Shown: positions 8,678 to 16,924 of the stretch, one piece after another
Numbering within the stretch: the first letter of the stretch is position 1
Layout of the letters: every line of letters starts with the position of its first letter
Assembly (NCBI GenBank): GCA_013822005.1
Contig: PNJT01000005.1
Location: 1-37,877, forward strand
Origin: Novosphingobium sp.
Lineage (GTDB): Bacteria > Pseudomonadota > Alphaproteobacteria > Sphingomonadales > Sphingomonadaceae
Reading direction: 5' to 3'
Length of the DNA stretch: 37,877 nt
Notes under the pieces: model-generated
What the model was told of the DNA's origin: nothing
What the model saw: only the letters and a program-made list of their open reading frames with translations
The model's database searches: none
Position numbers and translations under genes: made by a program

Positions 8678-10264
8678 TTATGCCGCGAACTGATTCATCG
8701 TATTGTGCTCGCCGCCGGCCTTGAGCGCGGCCTCGCCAGCGAAGTATTCCTTGTGGTCATCGCCGATGTCCGAACCGGACATGTTCTGGTGCTTCACGCA
8801 GGCGATGCCCTGGCGGATTTCCTGGCGCTGGACGCCCTTGACGTAACCCAGCATGCCCTGATCGCCGAAGTACTCCTTGGCCAGATTGTCGGTGCTGAGC
8901 GCCGCGGTGTGATAGGTCGGCAGCGTGATCAGGTGGTGGAAGATCCCGGCCTGGGCTGCAGCATCGCGCTGGAAGGTGCGGATACGTTCATCGGCTTCGG
9001 CGGCCAGCTCGGTGGTGTCGTAATCGACACTCATCAGCTTGGCGCGGTCATAGGCCGACAGGTCCTTGCCCGCTTCAGTCCAGGCATCGAACACCTGCTG
9101 GCGGAAATTCAGCGTCCAGTTGAAGCTGGGCGAATTGTTGTAGACCAGCTTGGCATTGGGGATCACTTCGCGGATCCGGCTGACCATCCCGCCGATCTGG
9201 CCGATGTGCGGCTTTTCGGTTTCGATCCACAGCAGGTCGGCGCCGTTCTGCAAGCTTGTGATGCAGTCCAGCACGCAGCGGTCTTCGCCGGTGCCAGAGC
9301 GGAACTGGTAGAGGTTGCTGGGCAGGCGCTTGGGCTTGAGCAGCTTGCCGTCGCGGCTGATCAGCACGTCGCCGTGGCCGATCTCGGTCACTTCGTCGCA
9401 GTCGAGGAAGCTGTTGTACTGGTCGCCGATGTCGCCGGCTTCGCGGGTGAATGCGATCTGCTTGGTCAGGCCAGCGCCCAGCGAGTCGGTGCGGGCAACG
9501 ATGATCCCGTCATCCACGCCCATTTCCATGAAGGCGTACCGGATCGCGCGGATCTTCGCGAGGAAGTCTTCGTGCGGAACCGTAACCTTGCCGTCCTGGT
9601 GGCCGCACTGCTTTTCGTCGGAGACCTGGTTTTCGATCTGCAGCGCGCAGGCCCCGGCTTCGATCATCTTCTTGGCCAGCAGGTAAGTCGCCTCGGCATT
9701 GCCGAACCCGGCGTCGATATCGGCGATGATCGGCACGACGTGGGTTGCAAAGCCATCGATCTTGGCCTGGATCGCCTTGGCCGAAACTTCGTCGCCGCTC
9801 TTGCGGGCATCATCGAGTTCGCGGAACAGGCCGCCCAGTTCGCGCGCGTCGGCCTGGCGCAGGAAGGTGTAGAGTTCCTCGATCAGCGCAGGAACGCTGG
9901 TCTTTTCGTGCATCGACTGGTCGGGCAGGGGGCCGAATTCGCTGCGCAAGGCGGCGATCATCCAGCCCGAAAGGTAGAGGTAACGGCCCTTGGTGGTGCC
10001 GAAATGCTTCTTGATCGAAATCAGCTTTTGCTGCCCGATAAACCCGTGCCAGCAGCCCAGCGACTGGGTGTACTGCGCCGGATCGGCATCATAGGCGGCC
10101 ATGTCGCGGCGCATGATCCCGGCGGTGTACTTGGCGATTTCGAGGCCCGTCTTGAAACGGTTCTGCAGGCGCATGCGGGCAACCGATTCAGCATCGATCC
10201 CGTCCCAGGCGGGCTGAGCCCCAATGGTCTGGTCGGCGGCGGCGATTTCATTCGAGTAGGTCAC
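8678..10264 (-). CDS. aceA: Isocitrate lyase (about 530-aa type)
   Basis: KQCGHQDGKVTVPHEDF catalytic motif, IVARTDSLGA, ESVARMRLQNRFKTGLEIAKYTA. GTG start at 10264 preferred because of the upstream CAGGAGAATACC RBS; the ORF track extends to 10297. Confidence 0.95.
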   Translation of the reverse strand: MTYSNEIAAADQTIGAQPAWDGIDAESVARMRLQNRFKTGLEIAKYTAGIMRRDMAAYDADPAQYTQSLGCWHGFIGQQKLISIKKHFGTTKGRYLYLSGWMIAALRSEFGPLPDQSMHEKTSVPALIEELYTFLRQADARELGGLFRELDDARKSGDEVSAKAIQAKIDGFATHVVPIIADIDAGFGNAEATYLLAKKMIEAGACALQIENQVSDEKQCGHQDGKVTVPHEDFLAKIRAIRYAFMEMGVDDGIIVARTDSLGAGLTKQIAFTREAGDIGDQYNSFLDCDEVTEIGHGDVLISRDGKLLKPKRLPSNLYQFRSGTGEDRCVLDCITSLQNGADLLWIETEKPHIGQIGGMVSRIREVIPNAKLVYNNSPSFNWTLNFRQQVFDAWTEAGKDLSAYDRAKLMSVDYDTTELAAEADERIRTFQRDAAAQAGIFHHLITLPTYHTAALSTDNLAKEYFGDQGMLGYVKGVQRQEIRQGIACVKHQNMSGSDIGDDHKEYFAGEAALKAGGEHNTMNQFAA

Positions 10265-10317
10265 GGTATTCTCCTGGGGAGTTGTCGCCACCGCCATACC
10301 GCAATGCAGCGAGTCTC

Positions 10318-10397
10318 AGTAACGGAAGTTACAGAATTTGTTGTCACGATGCGGTCTGAAGCGAGTTAATGCTTGCAACAATGTAAAGAAAGTTACA
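10318..10397. promoter_or_regulatory. Putative paired operator in the aceA/regulator divergent promoter
   Basis: AGTAA-CGGAAG-TTACA (10318-10333) and TGTAA-AGAAAG-TTACA (10382-10397): same palindrome with same-length purine-rich spacers, starts 64 bp apart. Confidence 0.6.
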
Positions 10398-10407
10398 AAA
10401 AGCTCGC

Positions 10408-11799
10408 ATGGCTGAAGCTGCTCTCCTGGCAGGACCTGCAATCCGCCGTTTGCGTCGCCGCGAAGGGTTGACCCAGGCGGCCATGGCTGCGCGGCTGGCG
10501 ATCTCGCCCAGCTACCTCAACCTGGTTGAGCGCAACCAGCGTCCGCTCTCCGCGCGGCTGCTGGTGCAACTAGCCGAACAGTTCGATTTCGATCCGCGCA
10601 GCCTGCGTCAGGACGAGGCGGTCGGCGGGATCGACGGCTTGCGCCGCCGCCTGGCCGACGAACGCTTTGCCGACCTGGGAATTGACCGTGACGAAGTGAC
10701 CGAATGGCTCGCCGCCGCACCGCAGGCCGCGCTGGCCTTTGCCCGGCTCTACGATGCCGGTGGCGGCGGTGAGGGATCGGCCCCGGTCAGCGACCCCATG
10801 GATCTGGCCCGGCGTGAAATCGAACGTTGGCGCAACCATTTCGCCGACCTTGACGTCGCGGCCGAGGAACTGGCCGACGAACTGCGCCTCTCCAACGCCG
10901 AGATCGGTGCGGCGCTCGCCGAGCGGCTGCGCCAGCGCCATCAGCTATCGGTGCGGATCCTGCCGGTCGATGTCATGCCCGACGCGCTGCGGCGGCTCGA
11001 TCTGCATGCCCGCCAACTGCAGCTTTCCGAACAGCTCGACCAGTCCTCGCGCAATTTCCAGGTCGCGGTGCAGCTCGCCATGCTGGAGCAGCGCGAGGCG
11101 ATTGCCGCGCTGGCCGATGGCGCGGGCTTTGCCGACCGGGCGGCCTGGCGGCTGTTCCGGCGGCATCTGGCGGGCTATTTCGCTGCCGCGCTGCTGATGC
11201 CCTATGGCCGCTTCCTGCGCGCTTGCGAAGCGACAGGCTATGATCTGCCGCTGCTGCAACGCCGCTTCAATGTCGGGTTTGAGCAGCTTGCGCACCGGCT
11301 CACCACCTTGCAGCGGGTCGGCCAGCGCGGCTTGCCGTTCTTCATGGCGCGGATTGACCGGGCCGGGCAGTTTTCCAAGCGTTATGCCGGGGCCAGCGGC
11401 ACCACTCTGCTCGAAAGCGGGGCGAGCTGCCCGCTGTGGAACGTCCACCGCGCGTTCGAGCAGGCTGGGCGGTTCTGCGTGCAGAACGTCGCGTTTACGG
11501 ACCCGGCCGGGCAGGCCTCGCAGTGGTTCACGCTCGCCCGCACGGTCGAGGGCAATGGTTCGCTGGGCGGAGAGGGGGCGCAGTTCGTGGTAGTGCTGGG
11601 GCTCGAGGCGGGCCTCGCCAGTCAACTCGCCCAGACGCGCGGAATTTCGCTCTCCGCCGGACAGGCCCTGGCGATCGGCGCAGGCTGCGCCTTGTGCCAC
11701 CGCGCCGATTGCCTGCAACGCTCGCTCCCACCGCGCGGGGCCGCGCTGGAATTCGATGAGCGGACGCGGGGGCTCACGCCCTTTGCCTTTGGGCGCTAA
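10408..11799 (+). CDS. XRE-family regulator with IrrE-like and DUF2083 domains (ScfR/RamB type)
   Basis: N-terminal HTH (IRRLRRREGLTQAAMAARLAISPSYLNLVERNQRPLS), central and C-terminal short-chain-acyl-CoA-type regulator architecture with Cys-rich tail (GAGCALCHRADC); divergent from aceA. Confidence 0.85.
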   Translation: MAEAALLAGPAIRRLRRREGLTQAAMAARLAISPSYLNLVERNQRPLSARLLVQLAEQFDFDPRSLRQDEAVGGIDGLRRRLADERFADLGIDRDEVTEWLAAAPQAALAFARLYDAGGGGEGSAPVSDPMDLARREIERWRNHFADLDVAAEELADELRLSNAEIGAALAERLRQRHQLSVRILPVDVMPDALRRLDLHARQLQLSEQLDQSSRNFQVAVQLAMLEQREAIAALADGAGFADRAAWRLFRRHLAGYFAAALLMPYGRFLRACEATGYDLPLLQRRFNVGFEQLAHRLTTLQRVGQRGLPFFMARIDRAGQFSKRYAGASGTTLLESGASCPLWNVHRAFEQAGRFCVQNVAFTDPAGQASQWFTLARTVEGNGSLGGEGAQFVVVLGLEAGLASQLAQTRGISLSAGQALAIGAGCALCHRADCLQRSLPPRGAALEFDERTRGLTPFAFGR

Positions 11800-11814
11800 T
11801 CCCTAACCCAAGTT

Positions 11815-11932
11815 CCGTTCGCATCGAGCCCTTCGGCTTGCGGCTTAGCAGCCGCGCTCAGGGTAAACTTCGGCCCAAGGGCCGAAGTCGAGATGCCGCG
11901 CGCAGTGTCTCGACTTCGCTCGACACGAACGG
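11815..11932. repeat. Diverged dispersed palindromic element
   Basis: CCGTTCGCATCGAGCCCTTCGGCTTGCGG...TCGACTTCGCTCGACACGAACGG; outer CCGTTCG/CGAACGG arms. Confidence 0.6.
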
Positions 11933-12061
11933 AGGTTAGGGGCGGGTGGTTGCAGGTGGCTGAATTTGTTGCCCCTTAACCAAACCCTGTAAAATTTACC
12001 GACATTTCACCTCTCTGTCCTAGGCAGGCACCATGCAATTGCAAAAGGGCCGCCGCGGCAG

Positions 12062-13447
12062 ATGATCCGTCTGTTCAAACATTACGTTCCCCATGCCGTG
12101 CTGCTGCTCGGCCTGATCGACGTCGCGCTGCTGCTGGCGGTTGGTGACTTCGCCTGGCGGCTGCGTTCCAGCCAGATCGGGATCGATCCTGGGCTGATCA
12201 CCGATCGGGCCTGGCAACTCGTTGGGTTTGCCGGCGTGGTGCTGACCGCGATGATCGCGGTGGGGGTCTATGGTGCCGACGCCTTGCGTTCGATGCGCTA
12301 TGCCACGGCGCGGATCCTGGTGGCGATTTCGCTCGGGATCATCGGCCTGGCCTTCCTCGATTTTGTGACCGGCGGGGGCAATTTCTGGCGCTCGATCCTG
12401 GCTTACGCGATGCTGGGTGCGGTCCTGGCCTTGGTGATAAACCGGCTGGTGGTCGGCGGGATCCTGGGTGCGGCTGCGTTCCGCCGCCGGGTCTTGGTGC
12501 TGGGCGCGGGCCTGCGCGCCGACCGCTTGCGCAAGCTGTCCGAACGGCCCGAGAGCGGCTTCGTAATCGTCGGTTATGTCGCGATGACCGAAAGCCAGCC
12601 AGTGGTCGAAGAGGCAATCGGTCGCGCCGCGATCCACAATCTGACCCGCTATGTTGAAAACCTGGGGGTCAGCGAAGTGGTACTGGCGCTCGAAGAACGG
12701 CGCAATTCGCTGCCGCTGCCCGACCTGCTGCGGATCAAGACCACCGGGGTCCACGTCAACGACTTCTCCAGCTTTATCGAGCGTGAGACCGGGCGGGTCG
12801 ACCTCGATTCGGTCAATCCCAGCTGGCTGATCTTCTCCGATGGCTTTTCCTCCGGCCGCGCGATTTCGAGTGTGGCCAAGCGCCTGTTCGATATTGCCGC
12901 AAGCTCTTTGCTGCTGGCGCTTTCGGCCCCGTTCATCGTGCTGTTCGCGCTGCTGGTGAAGCTCGACAGCCGCGGGTCGGCCTTCTTCCGCCAGACCCGC
13001 GTGGGGCTCTATGGCCAGGTGTTCGATGTGATCAAGCTGCGCTCGATGCGCACCGATGCTGAAGTGAACGGCGCACAGTTCGCGCAAAAGGACGATCCGC
13101 GCGTTACCCGGCTGGGGCGGTTCATCCGCAAGACCCGGATCGACGAGCTGCCGCAGACCTGGTCGGTGCTGAAGGGCGAGATGAGCTTCGTCGGCCCGCG
13201 CCCCGAACGCCCCGAATTCGTCGCCGAGCTGGAAAAGCAACTGCCGTTCTATGCCGAGCGTCACATGGTCAAGCCGGGGATCACCGGCTGGGCGCAGATC
13301 AACTATCCTTACGGTGCGAGCCTCGAAGATTCGCGGCACAAGCTGGAATACGATCTCTACTACGCCAAGAATTACACCCCGTTCCTTGACCTCCTGATCC
13401 TGCTGCAAACGCTCAGGGTCGTGCTGTGGCACGAGGGAGCACGCTGA
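12062..13447 (+). CDS. Polyprenyl glycosylphosphotransferase / sugar transferase, PEP-CTERM-associated type (TIGR03013-like)
   Basis: N-terminal TM domain MIRLFKHYVPHAVLLLGLIDVALLL; C-terminal KRLFDIAASSLLLALSAPFIVLFALLVKLDSRGSAFFRQTRVG...FDVIKLRSM...GRFIRKTRIDELPQ. Confidence 0.92.
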   Translation: MIRLFKHYVPHAVLLLGLIDVALLLAVGDFAWRLRSSQIGIDPGLITDRAWQLVGFAGVVLTAMIAVGVYGADALRSMRYATARILVAISLGIIGLAFLDFVTGGGNFWRSILAYAMLGAVLALVINRLVVGGILGAAAFRRRVLVLGAGLRADRLRKLSERPESGFVIVGYVAMTESQPVVEEAIGRAAIHNLTRYVENLGVSEVVLALEERRNSLPLPDLLRIKTTGVHVNDFSSFIERETGRVDLDSVNPSWLIFSDGFSSGRAISSVAKRLFDIAASSLLLALSAPFIVLFALLVKLDSRGSAFFRQTRVGLYGQVFDVIKLRSMRTDAEVNGAQFAQKDDPRVTRLGRFIRKTRIDELPQTWSVLKGEMSFVGPRPERPEFVAELEKQLPFYAERHMVKPGITGWAQINYPYGASLEDSRHKLEYDLYYAKNYTPFLDLLILLQTLRVVLWHEGAR

Positions 13448-13448
13448 G

Positions 13449-15557
13449 ATGAGCGCCATCCTGGCAGGACTGGACGCGGCCGCCTGGAGCCTGGGCGCGC
13501 TGGCCTGTCTGCTGGCCGCGGCCTGGCTCCAGCGCTGCCGCTTGCGCTTTGGCACTGCGCGCCCCGCGCTGGTCCTGGCGCTGTGCACGACCGGGCTGTG
13601 GGCGCTGGTCGGTGCGGCCTGGGGGATCGATACCCTGGTCGAGGGTCTGGCCGAATCGCTGCGCAACCTGGCCTGGATCTTTGCGCTCTACCGCCTGTTC
13701 GAAGTCGATGGACGCCACGCGCTGGTCAAACCGGTGCGGCCGCTGCTGGCGGCGCTGGCTTTTGTCGAACTGCTGCAGGTCCCAATCGAGGCGCTGCTCT
13801 ATGCGCGCGCTGGCGGGTCGGCGGTTGGCTTCCAGACACTGACCATGTTCCGCCTTCTGGTGGTGACCGGCGGGCTGGTACTGCTGCACAACCTCTACAG
13901 CGGGGCCTCGAACCAGGCCCGCGCGGTCTTGCGCTGGCCGGCGCTGGCGTTGGCGCTGCTTTGGGGGGTTGACCTCAACTACTATGCCATCGCCTATCTG
14001 TCCGAAAGCACCCCGCAGGTGCTGGGTGTGGTGCGCGGGCTGCTGGGCCTGCCGGTGGCGGCGCTGCTGGCCTTTGGTGGGGCGCGCGATAGCGAAAGCC
14101 CGCGGCTGCGCCCCTCGCGCGCGGTGGCGTTCCAGTCGATCTCGCTGCTGCTGATCGGTGGCTATCTGGCGGCGATGGTTGCCATGGCGCAGTGGCTGGC
14201 CTTCGCCGGAAGCGACTATGCCGCGCTGCTTCAGATCGCCTTCGTGGCGGTCGCTTCGACAATTGCCGTGATGGTGCTCCCGTCCGAACGGCTGCGCGGC
14301 TGGCTGCGGGTCACAGCGGCCAAGCACCTGTTCCAGCATCGCTACGACTACCGGGCCGAATGGCTGCGCTTTACCCGCACGATCGGGCAAGGCGGGCAAA
14401 AGCAGGCGAGCCTGGAAGAACGCGTGATCCGCGCGGTCGCCGATATCACCGACAGCCCGGCGGGACTGCTGCTGACCCAGTCGGAAAGCGGCCAGTTCGA
14501 TCTGGCCGCGCGCTGGCAGTGGCCGACCGCCGAAGTGCCCGGCGAAGCGCTAGACCCCGCAGCTGTGCGCGCGATTGAACGCAGCAGCTATGTCGCCGAC
14601 CTTGACGCGCTGCGCAGCGGCAAACGGGATCGCAAGATCGATTTCGAACTGCCCGACTGGCTGATGAGCGAGCCGCGCGCCTGGGCGCTGGTTCCCTTGC
14701 TCCATTTCGAGCGGCTGGTGGGCGTGATCGTCCTCGCCCGCCCGGCGCATGCCCGCCCGCTTGACTGGGAAGACTTCGACCTGCTGCGCGTCGCCGGACA
14801 GCAATTGGCCAGCTACCTTGCCGAGCATTCCGGCCAGGCAGCTTTGGCCGAGGCTGCCCGGTTCGACGATTTCCATCGCCGCATCGCGTTCGTGATGCAC
14901 GATATCAAGAACCTGGCGAGCCAGCTGGGTCTGCTGGCCCGCAATGCCGAGGCGCATGCCGACAATCCCGAGTTCCGCGCCGACATGCTGGTGACGCTGC
15001 GCAATTCGGCCGACAAGCTCAACGCGCTGATCGCCCGGCTTTCGCGCTATGGCCCTGCCACTCATGTCGAACTCGCCAGCCTGCGTGCCGATACGGTAGC
15101 GCGCGCGGTCTTGACCCAGTTGCACAGCCACCATCCGGTTTCGTTGGTGGAGTGCGAGCCGATCAAGGTCGCCGCCGATCCTGAGCTGCTCGAACAAGTG
15201 CTACTGCACTTGGTTCAGAACGCGATCGATGCCAGCCCTGAGGATTCTCCGGTCTTCGTGCGAGTTGCCCACGATGGTCTGCACGGCGTGATCGAAGTGG
15301 TCGATTCCGGGATCGGGATGAGCGCCGAATTCGTTCGCACGCGGCTGTTCAAGCCGTTCGATTCGACCAAGCAGGGCGGCTTCGGGATCGGGGCTTACGA
15401 AGCGCGTGAACTGGTCCGGGCGATGCAGGGCCGGATCGACGTCGAAAGCCGCGAAGGGCTGGGCACACGATTCGTGATCCGCCTGCCGCTGGCTGAAACC
15501 GCCGAACTGATCAAATCCATGGCCGCGCAAAGCGGCGATTCCAAGAAGGTCGCTTAA
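13449..15557 (+). CDS. prsK: PrsK-like membrane histidine kinase of the PEP-CTERM/XrtA system
   Basis: Multi-TM N-terminus, GAF-like region, H-box VMHDIKNLASQLGLLARNA, ATPase motifs QNAIDASPED, DSGIGM, GGFGIGAYEARELV; genomic position between the sugar transferase and a sigma54 regulator. Confidence 0.88.
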   Translation: MSAILAGLDAAAWSLGALACLLAAAWLQRCRLRFGTARPALVLALCTTGLWALVGAAWGIDTLVEGLAESLRNLAWIFALYRLFEVDGRHALVKPVRPLLAALAFVELLQVPIEALLYARAGGSAVGFQTLTMFRLLVVTGGLVLLHNLYSGASNQARAVLRWPALALALLWGVDLNYYAIAYLSESTPQVLGVVRGLLGLPVAALLAFGGARDSESPRLRPSRAVAFQSISLLLIGGYLAAMVAMAQWLAFAGSDYAALLQIAFVAVASTIAVMVLPSERLRGWLRVTAAKHLFQHRYDYRAEWLRFTRTIGQGGQKQASLEERVIRAVADITDSPAGLLLTQSESGQFDLAARWQWPTAEVPGEALDPAAVRAIERSSYVADLDALRSGKRDRKIDFELPDWLMSEPRAWALVPLLHFERLVGVIVLARPAHARPLDWEDFDLLRVAGQQLASYLAEHSGQAALAEAARFDDFHRRIAFVMHDIKNLASQLGLLARNAEAHADNPEFRADMLVTLRNSADKLNALIARLSRYGPATHVELASLRADTVARAVLTQLHSHHPVSLVECEPIKVAADPELLEQVLLHLVQNAIDASPEDSPVFVRVAHDGLHGVIEVVDSGIGMSAEFVRTRLFKPFDSTKQGGFGIGAYEARELVRAMQGRIDVESREGLGTRFVIRLPLAETAELIKSMAAQSGDSKKVA

Positions 15558-15558
15558 G

Positions 15559-16923
15559 ATGGCACCCGACAAACCCAAGCTGCTGATCGTTGAAGACGAT
15601 GCCGGCCTGCAGGCCCAGCTCAAATGGGCCTGGCCCGATTTCGAGGTCTACATTGCCGGCGACCGCGCCAGCGCGATTGCCCTGCTGCGCGCCGAAGAGC
15701 CGCCGGTAGTAACGCTCGACCTGGGCCTGCCGCCCGATCCCGACGGGACCAGCGAAGGCTTTGCCGTGCTCGATGAGATCATGGCGATCAAGCCCGATAC
15801 CAAAGTGATTGTCGCATCAGGCCATGGCGCGCGTGAATCGGCTTTGCAGGCGATCGCCAAGGGTGCCTACGATTTCTACCAGAAGCCGGTCGATATCGAG
15901 GCGCTGGGGCTGATCGTGCGCCGCGCCTTGCAGCTCAGCAAGATCGAGAGCGAGAACCGCCAGCTTGCCGCGCGCGGCAGCGAGGACAACCGCGTGCTGG
16001 GCCGGATGATCACCGCCGCGCCTGAAATGCTCAAGGTTGCCCGCACGATCGAACGGGTCGCCAATACCAATGTCTCGGTGATGCTGCTGGGCGCGAGCGG
16101 GACCGGCAAGGAATTGCTGGCCCGCGGGCTCCACGATGCCAGCGACCGCACGGGCGGGGCCTTCGTGGCGATCAACTGTGCGGCTATCCCTGAAAACCTG
16201 CTCGAAAGCGAGCTGTTCGGGCACGAAAAGGGCGCCTTCACCGGCGCGGTCAAGACCACCGAGGGCAAGATCGAGCTGGCCGATGGCGGTACGCTGTTCC
16301 TCGACGAAGTGGGCGACATTCCGTTGCCCTTGCAGGTCAAGCTGCTGCGCTTCCTGCAGGAACGGGTGATCGAACGGGTCGGCTCGCGCAAATCCATTCC
16401 CGTCGATACCCGGATCGTCTGCGCCACCCACCAGGACCTTGAAGCGATGATCACCGATGGGCGGTTCCGCGAGGACTTGTTCTACCGCCTCGCCGAAATC
16501 GTGGTGAAGATCCCAAGTCTCGCCGAACGCCCCGGCGATGCCGCGCTGCTGGCCAAGGCGTTCCTGGCCCGCTTCGCCAAGGAAATGAACCCGGCGGTCA
16601 AGGGCTTTGCCCCCGATGCGCTGGCGGCGATCGACAGCTGGGGCTGGCCGGGCAACGTGCGCGAGCTGGAAAACCGGGTGAAGCGTGCAGTCATCATGAC
16701 CGAGGCCAAGCTGGTCGGTGCCGCCGACCTCGATCTGGTCGCGCCCGAGGCTGAAGGCTGCCAGGTGCTCAACCTCAAGACCGCGCGCGAGGCCGCCGAC
16801 CGCAAGGTGATCCGCCATGCGCTCGCCCGCAGCGAGGGCAATATCTCGAACACCGCCAAGCTGCTCGGGATCAGCCGCCCGACGCTGTACGACCTGCTCA
16901 AGCAGTACGACTTGCAGGCCTGA
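15559..16923 (+). CDS. prsR: PrsR-like sigma54-dependent response regulator of the PEP-CTERM/XrtA system
   Basis: Receiver domain ([11 protein letters not shown]), AAA+ [42 protein letters not shown]-terminal Fis-type [27 protein letters not shown]. Confidence 0.93.
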   Translation: MAPDKPKLLIVEDDAGLQAQLKWAWPDFEVYIAGDRASAIALLRAEEPPVVTLDLGLPPDPDGTSEGFAVLDEIMAIKPDTKVIVASGHGARESALQAIAKGAYDFYQKPVDIEALGLIVRRALQLSKIESENRQLAARGSEDNRVLGRMITAAPEMLKVARTIERVANTNVSVMLLGASGTGKELLARGLHDASDRTGGAFVAINCAAIPENLLESELFGHEKGAFTGAVKTTEGKIELADGGTLFLDEVGDIPLPLQVKLLRFLQERVIERVGSRKSIPVDTRIVCATHQDLEAMITDGRFREDLFYRLAEIVVKIPSLAERPGDAALLAKAFLARFAKEMNPAVKGFAPDALAAIDSWGWPGNVRELENRVKRAVIMTEAKLVGAADLDLVAPEAEGCQVLNLKTAREAADRKVIRHALARSEGNISNTAKLLGISRPTLYDLLKQYDLQA

Positions 16924-16924
16924 G

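Noticed and set aside
11956-11975. Possible sigma54 promoter GTGGCTGAATTTGTTGCC upstream of the sugar transferase
   Set aside because: GG-to-GC spacing is 11 rather than the required 10 bp and the TGGCAC core is degraded; not reported as a promoter although a PrsR-type activator is nearby.
16817-16924. N-terminal extension of the TPR protein
   Set aside because: It overlaps prsR out of frame and lacks protein-like character; GTG at 16925 gives a proper signal peptide.
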